From assembly GCA_014904985.1 (NCBI GenBank), contig MU129240.1, positions 1 to 25,804 on the forward strand: DNA of 25,804 nucleotides. The letters run 5' to 3'. The stretch's first letter is position 1. Every line of letters starts with the position of its first letter. Both the position numbers and the translations under genes were made by a program. Of this stretch, positions 18,189 through 25,804 are shown piece by piece. This DNA is from Hydnum rufescens UP504. Lineage: Eukaryota; Basidiomycota; Agaricomycetes; Cantharellales; Hydnaceae. Below the pieces are notes generated by a model that made no database searches, was not told the origin of the DNA, and saw only the letters and a list, made by a program, of their open reading frames with translations.

Positions 18189-18240
18189 CTGAAGAGTCAC
18201 AAACCATCAGTATCTTGTTCCTCCTACAAAGGCCAAGTAC
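18189..18240 (-). other. Intron, 52 nt
   Basis: GTACTT donor, ATACTGATG branch motif, CTTCAG acceptor. Removing it joins EVKGG to DIGTIKAAY in frame. Confidence 0.6.
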
Positions 18241-19624
18241 CCCCGCCTTTAACTTCCGGATGTTCGGCTTTGTACACAGATTGGAAGGAGTTCCAAATAT
18301 TCTCCCTGTAGGACTGGGCACTGAACAATTCTCCTAAGAGCTTGAAAACTGTTGAAGGTTGAATGTTGAGACTCTCCGCCTTCTCCTTGGCCGTTTTCTC
18401 CATTACTGCCCACAGTTCCCGGCGCAGTTGCACTGTTTGACTCTTGGTAAGAGTGGACGAAGGTCCCTGCAAGACTGTGGCAGCTGGGACTACTTGCTCC
18501 ACAGGGGAATCAGTGGGCCCTTGTGCCTCTACAGGCATGGTGATGCGTTCCTCAGAAGGCATGCTTGTGGTCAGAACCTTGAGGGCAGGGAGTTTAGAGA
18601 GGGCTGCCTGCTCCTTCTCTAGGCGACACCGAACATTCTTGTCCTTGGAGGCTTTCAGAAACGCAACAGTCTCTGGCAAAGCACTAGATCCCTCGGCGTT
18701 AGGTGCCTCCCTCTCTTCCGGACCCGTCCCTGGTAGCGGTCCTTCATTGCCTTCGAGACCAGAAGCCCCAATTCCCAACAGAGCTCCCGGCTCTCCTTCC
18801 TCATTGCTCAAGCCCAAACCTGCCCCAAGTGCTGATGGTGACCCAGCAGGGGTCTCCTCCATCTCAGACTCCATGAGGACATGTTCCACATCATCAAGCT
18901 CTTCAGACATAGTAGCCCTCAGAAGAGACGCCTTACTGGTCTGCTGAGTGCGGAGGCCTGATGATTCAACATTGGGACCCATCTTTGTGGAGGCTGTGTC
19001 TGGATTTGGGGATGCCAGGCTCAAGGGCCAGGGCTGCAAGTCCCTGAGCAATATCTCACGGGACTGCCCCTCCATCTCACCCAGGGAGCCTGTTTCCTCA
19101 ACTTCATGGTTTTGGGGAAGATGGAGGATGGGTCCGTTACTTTGTGATGACCCTCCTGCAGCCCCAGTGCCATATGTCTTTGGTCACTTGGGGGGTTTCG
19201 GAATTTCAGAGGCTTCGTTGTCAGGGGCCAAGGCAGGCCTCTTCTTTGAATGAGGGGCCGGGGCAGTAGAATCCTTATGAGGGGAAGGCAATGAAACTGA
19301 TGGGGTGGTGTTGGGCCTCGGGCGTCAATCAAAAATGTCATGTTTCTCCGCATCGGGCCCCTCAGCGGACAGTACTTGATGCTTTGGGGCCACAATATGG
19401 ACTTTCTTCTGTGTAGGAGCGGCATCGTTTGTAAGTTTTCCTTCGACATGTTCAACACATTCTTCTTTGACATGTCCTTCATCTTCAACAAGTTCGTCCT
19501 CTTTGTCCTCTTCAACATGCTCTCCTCCCTCCTGCGGCTCTACCTCGCCAGGTGGGAGGGCAACTGCCTTGTGCTTTGCAGGAGCCTTAGTTTGGTTAGA
19601 GGCCCTAGTCCTCTTTAATGAGTC

Positions 19625-19684
19625 CTAGAGGTTTCAAACATCATGAAGATTGAGAGAGGGAAAGATATTACTGATTAGACTTGC
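19625..19684 (-). other. GC-AG intron, 60 nt
   Basis: CAG|GCAAGT donor and CCTCTAG acceptor join two frames in phase 0. GC donors with an otherwise perfect consensus are a known minor class. Confidence 0.6.
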
Positions 19685-19789
19685 CTGAGATTTAGCAGGG
19701 AACTTTTTGTTTTTCACAGCGGTACTTGTCTTGTGAGGACTGTGGCTGCCCATGACAGTAGGCTTAGCATGGTGTTGAACAGGCAGGTA

Positions 19790-20096
19790 ATTCACCAAAC
19801 AAAGAAATCAGATCCTGCAGGAGGCTCTGCGTGTACTCTGGAATGGGAACGATATGGATAAAAGGCTTGAAACTTGTCCAAACAGAGATGTCGGAGCCTG
19901 TAAGAGACTCCGCACGTACTCCGGAATGGGGATGATGGCATTGCGGCTTTTGTTTCGACAGGCAGGAATCGGCAGGCGGCAATTGCTGAGCATGCAGGGG
20001 ACTCACCACTCCGAAGGCAGAACAGATGTTGATTGAAATCAGAAAAAAAATACACACTGTAACTAAATAAATATCGACAAATGATGTGGAGAACAT
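19790..20096 (-). other. Tandem duplication upstream of the unknown gene
   Basis: CCCATTCCGGAGTAC (near 19925) and CCCATTCCAGAGTAC (near 19842) begin two related copies 83 bp apart. Both can code for IPIPEY..SLLQ...SLFG on the minus strand, but in different frames because 83 is not a multiple of three. This may be 5' exon sequence of the neighbouring gene or a separate remnant. Confidence 0.4.
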
Positions 20097-20119
20097 TAAG
20101 TGTGATGTCCTAGTTTAGC

Positions 20120-21043
20120 TTGGGGCTCGGAGTGGGAAAAGGGCAGAAGGGATACGCCGTGCTCAGAGGGCTCCCATCTTCCCACTCCGTTATTGAATCC
20201 TTCTTCGAAGGGTGGAGTGAAGGATGGTACAACATTGGAGGAAGTTGTGTCACCATCTCCTTGTTGCTGGTGGTGCATTCAATTTCTGTGGCTTTGTACA
20301 CAGTAGATGCCAAACTTCTGTCCGACTCGCATTGGGCAACTGAAATGCCCCGATATTTGAATGGCCTGGCGAGAAAAAGTCACCGTCTGTATGATGATAT
20401 TTGGTTTATGTGGAATTATCCTTTCTACATCATCCCATTTGGCCATCTGTTATGCCCTGGACAAAATTCAGTATGGAGTGAGGCTGAACTTGGTGGACAT
20501 TCTACCCCAACCAACTTTTGGGCGGTCATGGCCAGGGAAGTATACAATATCACTCTGTTTTGGGGCAGCAATCATAGTAACATTGCAGCCGTCCCAGTCA
20601 CCCAAACCAACATGCTTGAGCTTGCAGGCGCAGAACTAGCTCAATACTTTCCTGTTCCCCTCGTCACCGGCTGTTTGGGCTTTGTAACCGACGCATCCCT
20701 TGCCCTTCAAGCTGAAAATTTCAGTGCACAAGTTCCCAACGCCATGCACTACTCTGGCCAGCATACTTCCCTCACTGAGGCTCTTATGAGCGAGGCTTGG
20801 TACCTAAATGTTTTTCCCCCCACCATGAAGCAGTATCGCAAGGGCAGCCTTAGTTATACCAAGGATAACATCGCTAAACAGGCCAATGATGGGAAGAATT
20901 GGGCATACTGGCATAATGAGATTTTTGACTTATCTGATTACATTTATGCATTGCAACGCATGAATCAGGCTTCGAACTATCTGCTTCTGTGTGAATGGCC
21001 AACCGTTTCATTCCATTGCATTCCCCCGTATTTACAGGGATGA
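20120..21043 (+). CDS. Unknown protein, intact open frame
   Basis: A plus-strand frame stays open for about 307 codons and ends at TGA 21041. The first ATG is internal (20345, giving MPRYLNGLARK); the sequence before it may contain an intron or an unidentified first exon, so the start is unsettled. The product is rich in aromatic residues (YDDIWFMWNYPFYIIPFGH; NWAYWHNEIFDLSDYIYAL) with several N-x-S/T sites, and has no catalytic motif I recognise. It lies between two minus-strand genes and, unlike them, shows no premature stop. A membrane segment (ISLLLVVHSISVALYTV) appears only if the upstream part is coding. Confidence 0.5.
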   Translation: MGLGVGKGQKGYAVLRGLPSSHSVIESFFEGWSEGWYNIGGSCVTISLLLVVHSISVALYTVDAKLLSDSHWATEMPRYLNGLARKSHRLYDDIWFMWNYPFYIIPFGHLLCPGQNSVWSEAELGGHSTPTNFWAVMAREVYNITLFWGSNHSNIAAVPVTQTNMLELAGAELAQYFPVPLVTGCLGFVTDASLALQAENFSAQVPNAMHYSGQHTSLTEALMSEAWYLNVFPPTMKQYRKGSLSYTKDNIAKQANDGKNWAYWHNEIFDLSDYIYALQRMNQASNYLLLCEWPTVSFHCIPPYLQG

Positions 21044-21411
21044 AGATGAAGCCACTGTTGAGGTTTGGACATTCAATCCACTTGTAGGCGTGTCAGGGCT
21101 TGGAGGGATCAGTGGATGAAGTTGCTACAGAACAACAGTCTACTATCAGTTGCTGCTTTGTAGCATCTCTGAATGAACTCACTTTTATGTTTCACTTTGT
21201 TCGATCTAGCAGTGGCGATTTTCATTTCTGCATGATTTCGTTCCAACTCCAAGGTTGACTTCATGGGTAAGAAGGAGGGACTGCCCGTTGAAAAGTCCAA
21301 GTCCATGAAGAATCATTTCCTGCCCTCTCCCTTGTATCCAATGGTCTCTGACAATTGTAAAACATTGAGTTTTCCCTGCTGGGCTTCTGAGACAAGGTCG
21401 CACTGAGTTGA
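21044..21411. other. Intergenic, nothing recognised
   Basis: Short frames on the minus strand (for example 21109-21306) lack convincing composition. This is probably the 3' region shared by two converging genes. Confidence 0.5.
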
Positions 21412-23849
21412 CTACGATTTCACCGCCATTTCCACCTTAGAAGCAATGAATCGCAGCAGCTTGACGTAAGGCCCTGACTCGGAGGCATAGACAGACTTTG
21501 TGAAGGACAGGTTATAGTCGGCTAGAGAATTTAGCACAATCTCGAGGCGCTGAAGCAACAGTGCCTCAGGGGGACTAAACTCCAGGGGGGGGACGCTTGG
21601 CACAATGATGCAAGAAATTCTCGTGAGAACCACATGTGTGAATAAGCATGCTTAGGGGGATCTGGGCCAGAGGAACGTATGATTGGTGGGTATTTCTCAG
21701 CCTCAAGAAGCTCCACCAAGAGAAGTTCCTGGCGACTTCGCTCCTTTTCCCAGGCAAAATCCATATGTGGTGTAGAGGGGGGACAGTGTTGAGAAGGTGG
21801 CGCCTGTCCAAGGAGAGCCGCGTGCACAGCAACAGGACGAGATCGCGCCCACAGATGTTGAAGGTACCCAGGGTCTTTCCACATTTGGTAGGGAAGCCAA
21901 GCGTGGATCTGGGTAAAATTGAGCAGTGTAACGTTGGAGAACCGGTCATCCTGCTTCAGGGTATGAAACAGATTGTCTCTGCACACAAGAGACTTGAATA
22001 TTAGCCCCAATGAGAGGCCATTCTTGGCGACCTTATGTTGTTTCCAACCATCTGCCCCCTGGGCCTCAGCAAGGGCCACGGTGTCCATCAGCTCTTCCTG
22101 TGTATGGAAGATCTCGACCACGAGCCCATACCACATGTCTGGCATTACTGCAGGGGTCATTTCCATTTTCATGGCAAAGAGGTCAGATGATGGCCTCATG
22201 GCTTCCTTGGTGGCCCCCCATGCCGAGGGTGCTGACTTGTGGGGATCATGGTAAGCAGGGGGCACAAATATCAGGGCTTCTTGGGCCAGTAGATGATTCT
22301 CTGTCAGAAGAGGGGCTCTTGCTTGATACCACCGCCTTCAGCTCATTGATTGCGGGTGCAAGCCCTCCTCATAGAGCTTTCCAGACCATATAGGCACCCC
22401 AACAAGCTCCTGCATCCTCTGGGAAAACTGGAGAAAAGATTTGGATTCCGGATGCTGTGGATCAAGCGTCGACATCGTCAAATACAACAGCTCCTTCTCC
22501 AGGTCTGTTGTCCAGATCGAACCCTTTGGGGAGAGGGGTGCTGTGAAGGGCAGGGCGGCCGTTTCAATCTCACATGGTACGTATGCCACGATCCTCTGGG
22601 TAGTATCCCTTATCAGGGAGTTTAGAGTAGACTGGTGTCTCTCTTCTCCTCCTGTCACTGAAGATGAGGGCCCGCTGTGGTCATCCAGTTCAAACCGCCC
22701 AACATCCTCGTCAGCCTCTATGCCCCAATGTGGGATCCCCCATCTTTCCAAAGCCTGCAAGAAGAAGCAGAGATCGTCCTGATAATTCTCGAAGTTTATG
22801 GGCCTATGATTTGCATAGAACATGGCACCAGAAACTTCCTTATCGACGGGCCAGACTGGGTACTGGAAACCCCCCAGGAGAGCACAGAGATCAATCGCCA
22901 TCAGTACTGCCATTTGTCTCAATGCGCGGCTCGCTAGGCACATCCGTTCCATTCCCAGGACCGTATTTTGAATTTCGTAGTCGTGTTCAAATGCCGTAAG
23001 CCTTGGTAGAACAGCAGTGCATCGAGCCAAGTACGACCACTCATCCATAAGGCTAAAGCCATTTGGTGGGTGGGGCAAAACACGTAGCATGTGGAGCCTT
23101 GCGATGGAAGCACGGGCTATGTCTAAAGAGGCCATGTACACTGACTTAGGCCCCGCCATTTCTGCCAGCCAATCATCAGTGACCTGATATAGGTCATTGC
23201 GCCCAATCAGCTGTGAGGGGGTGGGCTCTGGGATGAGAGAAAATCGTCGCTGAGGCGAGATGAGGGCAAAATGCCACTTTGAAGGGAAAGCCGCCACCGG
23301 ACCCTGCAAGTAATCGAAGCGGCGCAGAGCACGCTCACCCAGGCCATCAGGACCAAATACTTTAATAGAAACACGATCATCCCATGGTCCACAGTAGACT
23401 GGAATTTTTGTGGTATGCATGCTTGTTATCCTCACAGGATGCTGCCGAAAGAGTGGGCAACTGGCCATGAGGTTCGCTTTAGCCTGAGCATAGCGTCCAT
23501 ACCACTTATTGGAACTACGCTTGGGGAAAGGGAGTATTTGATGGCCCAAATCTAACCAGCCAAACCTAAGTACTCTGTTTGAGGAATGCTGGTAGGAATG
23601 GGAATAGAACTTACTGGAAAATGCTGCCGTGTGTTGCATTGGAGGCAAGGTCTCATAACCTAGAGTATCGCGCTTCATGATATCATTAAGGGCCGCCAAT
23701 ATCATCATCAATGACATGCGCCCCTCAGCATCAGACTCTGTGGGGGCAGGTCCCACCAGAAACTCTCGAAGCAGCTGCTTGCGGCTAGGAGAAGTAGAAG
23801 TCTCTTCGATATTGTGTTGCGCACTATCATGGGCAGGCTGGTCAGTCAC
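21412..23849 (-). pseudogene. Large unknown protein, one in-frame TGA and one G-run frameshift
   Basis: One minus-strand frame of more than 750 codons runs from about 23849 to 21531, broken only by TGA at 22338-22340 (before an AGG CGG pair, suggesting a former CGA). Near the C-terminus a run of eight G (21585-21592) shifts the frame; the other frame continues to a stop at 21412, giving about 810 residues. The region around codon 44 (MSLMMILAALND) could hold the true ATG, since the upstream ATG at 23851 is followed at once by TGA. Distinct blocks are FPSKWHFALISPQRRF, DWLAEMAGPKSVYM and HWGIEADEDVGRFEL. No known domain or membrane segment is evident. The long frame implies recent function; the G-run may be a sequencing error. 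Confidence 0.65.
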
Positions 23850-23852
23850 ATA

Positions 23853-23908
23853 GGGGACCTAATTTAGGTACCACTTTCGGGGCAGAAAATGGTACCTAAG
23901 AGGTCCCC
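23853..23908. repeat. Imperfect inverted repeat
   Basis: GGGGACCTAATTTAGGTACCA and TGGTACCTAAGAGGTCCCC pair across a 16-bp spacer. It lies just upstream of the minus-strand gene, so it could be a hairpin in its 5' region or the ends of a small inverted-repeat element. Confidence 0.6.
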
Positions 23909-24321
23909 AGACCTTTCAGCCGAAATCAAGCCATTCCAATTCAGTTTTTTTGGCCATCTATCGGCCAATCCATGGCTGTGCTAGATTATTTGTTTATTTA
24001 CTATTGTTTGTTTACTATTTATTATTATTATTATTATTACTACTATTATTATATACATATTACGCTATATACATATTATCCCCCCCCCCTGGGGTTTGCC
24101 ACCACAGGGGGGGGGCATAGTTCATGCAGGCCACGCACCTGCATATACCCACCACACCCGCCGCAGTGGGTGGGGTCCATATGCCCTGGTCGGGGCGGGT
24201 CCATTTGGGCGCTCCTCGGGGGAGCGGATTTTCGTTCGTGGGCACTTGTTCGCAGTTTTCGTTTGCGGCGTGTCATTCGCAGGTTTGTGGTTGGGGGTGT
24301 ACGCGAGTTCGGGTTCAGGAT

Positions 24322-24460
24322 CTAGAGGAATTTAAAATGAAAGGTTAGTTTTGCAGTAATGGCGGCAAGAAGAGTTAAAGCTTGCTCTTTTTTGCGCACA
24401 GAATAAAAAAAAGGAAAAAGAACTGACCTGCAGTAACCCCACCCCGCTTGCGCGGTGTGG
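24322..24460 (-). repeat. Third element: cassette with intron 24322-24427
   Basis: Minus strand: A-type hairpin (24434-24458), donor GTCAGT after CAG at 24427, B-type hairpin (about 24361-24397), branch AACTAACC, acceptor CTCTAG ending at 24322 (106 nt). The length matches the introns of copy 1. Confidence 0.65.
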
Positions 24461-24620
24461 TTTTACTGGGCCCTTGTTTACTCCGGGTCCGTAACTCGCG
24501 GGTTGTTTAGGTTTTTCCCTCCGGTTATTTTCGTTGTGGGGTTTTCATCTTTCGCGGTTTCCGTTTCTTCAGGTGTCTTCCGTTGGTTTTATGTCCGGTC
24601 GGGCGGGTTTCTGGCAGGAT

Positions 24621-24775
24621 CTAAGAAATATATATTTATTAAAAAATGAAATGTGGCAAGCAAAAAGAGCATATCCTTGCTCTTTTTTTTTGCGGCAACG
24701 AGGAAAAATTAAAAATAAATTAATAATACTGTTTTAAAGTTACCCCACACCGCTGCGCGGGTGTTTCAGGGTAAA
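24621..24775 (-). repeat. Third element: cassette with intron 24621-24743
   Basis: Minus strand: imperfect A-type hairpin (24741-24773), donor GTAACT at 24743 inside its stem, B-type hairpin (about 24656-24696), acceptor TTCTTAG ending at 24621 (123 nt). The branch-point motif is weak (TTTAATAAA). Confidence 0.5.
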
Positions 24776-25441
24776 AAGCTGGGAACGTATTTTCGCTTCA
24801 AATGTCGGCGGTTTTTGTTGGCGGGTCCTCAGACCGTATTGGGGTTTCGATAGTTGGGGTTCAGGAGGGGGGGTTCGTCGGTAATTCGTTGGTTGCCGAG
24901 AGTCAAAAGACTATAATGCAAGTTTTATAATGTGAAGGTTTTAAACACAATGAATAAGGCTTTTTCGTTGGCTTTTTGCCGTGGTTTGTTAGCTATGGGG
25001 GCGGTGGGATTTCCCTGTAAATAGACCACACGCCATGGGTGGGTTGGTGGTTCTGGGCCCTCAATGGGCGGCGCACGTCTTCAGTTTGCGCGTTACGTAA
25101 CTCGGTCCTCAACGATTTGGACATTGGGTGTATCGCGAGTTTTGGGCGTTCGTGTAATTGTGCCGTTGGGCGGTTGCTGTTTGTTCGCGTCGTTGCTGGT
25201 GCGTGTTCGCGTCGTTTGGCGTGATGCCGTGTTGTCGGTCGGTGGTTGGTTGGCCGGTGTTCGCGTTGTGGGCGTGGTGGGGCCGTTATGTCGGGTATCG
25301 TTGGTGCGTTTGCGTTGTGTGTGTTTGGGCGCCTTTGCTGTCTGTTCGGCGTCATTTGGGCGTTCCTTTGTTCGGGAGGCGTGCGTTTGGCCATCGTTCC
25401 GCGGTTGTTCGTTGGCCTTAAAGAAAACCCAGGCCTCAATT

Positions 25442-25569
25442 CTAGAGATACAGAATGTGTTAAAAGATCAGAGGTTAAAAAGACAGCGAACACTTATCTT
25501 TTTTGTGCCGTTTGTAAATCTTACAAGCAAAAAATCCTATGACACACCCGCTGTGGCGGGTTGTGTGGT
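25442..25569 (-). repeat. Third element: innermost minus-strand unit
   Basis: Minus strand: from the shared A hairpin (25541-25569), exon end CATAG, then GATTTT where a donor is expected (GT lost), a weak B-type hairpin near 25480 and acceptor CTCTAG ending at 25442. Probably not spliced at the original site. Confidence 0.4.
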
Positions 25570-25694
25570 CATAAGGTTGAAAGTTTTTTTTGGCTTGTAG
25601 ATAAAAGCCAACAAAAGAAGCAGCTTTCGTGCTCCTTTTTTTGGCGCCAATCTTTGAATTCTTTTTTATAACATAAACTTTGTATTTCTTCTAG
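25541..25694 (+). repeat. Third element: innermost plus-strand unit, intron 25576-25694
   Basis: Plus strand: the same A hairpin, exon end CATAAG as in R1 and L7, donor GTTGAA, B-type hairpin about 25603-25648 (with a TTTC loop), branch TATAAC, acceptor TTCTAG ending at 25694 (119 nt). Confidence 0.5.
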
Positions 25695-25804
25695 ATTTGA
25701 GGGCTGGGGTTCCCTAAGGGCAGACGAAACGCGAAAAGAGGGCCAAGGCAAAGCCCGAACGGACGCCAAATTTGAGCGAAAATCGAATGCGCAACCACGA
25801 CAAC

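Larger units (their letters stand above)
17034..19753 (-). pseudogene. Multi-exon unknown gene with acidic N-terminus, two in-frame TGAs
   Basis: Starting at ATG 19753 (MGSHSPHKTS), splicing out 19625-19684, 18189-18240, 17683-17750 and 17471-17530 keeps one frame to the TAA at 17034. One more junction, near 17976-18036, is unresolved. The first part is acidic and low-complexity. The middle has a basic-aromatic block (RENIWNSFQSVYKAEHPE) reminiscent of HMG-like DNA-binding folds, then KAAYKAEVKEVGD. The C-terminus is globular and ends in a Lys/Gly-rich tail (KSQKGKGKAKEPGKKG). TGA stops at 19184 and 19325 interrupt the acidic part and look like CGA to TGA changes. Four well-formed introns show it was once a real gene. 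I do not recognise the family. Confidence 0.6.
23990..25804. mobile_element. Diverged hairpin-array element (third copy, right end outside window)
   Basis: The same grammar as copies 1 and 2 with little direct identity: an AT microsatellite (23995-24075), a C/G cluster (24080-24117), then alternating A-type (24150, 24436, 24742, 25024, 25541) and B-type (24368, 24657, 25480, 25610) hairpins. Units left of about 25541 read minus and those to the right read plus, so the polarity switch is kept. No long palindrome separates the arms; a single A hairpin (25541-25569) sits at the switch point. Most hairpins are imperfect. The exon-like part at 25040-25400 shares the GGCGC/GTTTG-type composition of copy 1 exons. 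Confidence 0.7.

Noticed and set aside
25064..25600. 178-codon plus-strand frame in the third element
   Set aside because: The GC-rich region is open in several overlapping frames, and the direction of the hairpin/splice signals there is minus.
1..25804. tRNA or rRNA genes
   Set aside because: No cloverleaf with A/B box spacing and no conserved rRNA block was seen on either strand.

Overview
The window looks like a repeat-rich, gene-poor nuclear region of a filamentous fungus, most likely an Agaricomycete basidiomycete. The reasons are a chromodomain-bearing Ty3/gypsy retrotransposon, short 52-68 nt spliceosomal introns with CTAAC/CTGAT-type branch points, and several large proteins of unknown family. 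This is inferred from sequence character only; no database was searched.

The most unusual content is an undescribed-looking element, called here the hairpin-array element. Copy 1 fills 1-5032 (its left tip lies outside the window), truncated copy 2 fills 8252-11722, and a diverged, eroded relative occupies about 24000-25804. Copy 1 is built symmetrically: terminal inverted repeats and GC clusters at the ends, an almost perfect 650-bp palindrome in the middle (2415-3064), and on each side an array of cassettes reading outward from the palindrome (minus strand on the left, plus strand on the right). Each cassette is an exon-like stretch ending in hairpin A (CCACACACCCGC and its complement), followed within 8-20 nt by a 5' splice site (GTGAGT or GTATGT). 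Then comes a 94-114 nt intron carrying hairpin B (GCAAAAAGAGCAGC and its complement, usually a GAAA loop in the sense strand), a CTAAC-like branch point and a TAG/CAG acceptor. Both hairpins show compensatory changes between units. Twelve such introns can be placed in copy 1.

5033-8251 holds retrotransposon debris: a gag-like scrap, a 177-bp piece of an LTR, the integrase C-terminus plus chromodomain of a Ty3/gypsy element, its complete 847-bp 3' LTR (which itself contains a 125-codon open frame with a membrane segment), and a poly(T) tract. 11723-14716 carries the rest of a gypsy pol (RT, RNase H, integrase) on the minus strand. The two pol parts meet at the same codon, so an inversion of 5938-11722 would rejoin them. 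The pol is decayed mainly by CpG to TpG changes that turned at least seven arginine codons into TGA stops.

14870-23849 contains an LTR-like segment, a fragmentary gene, a 21-bp minisatellite of about 42 units, and three larger genes of unknown function: a multi-exon minus-strand gene (17034-19753), a plus-strand open frame (20120-21043) and a long minus-strand gene (21412-23849). Two of these carry the same CpG-type in-frame TGA stops and are probably pseudogenes or silenced copies. No tRNA, rRNA, CRISPR array or bacterial-type signal was found.
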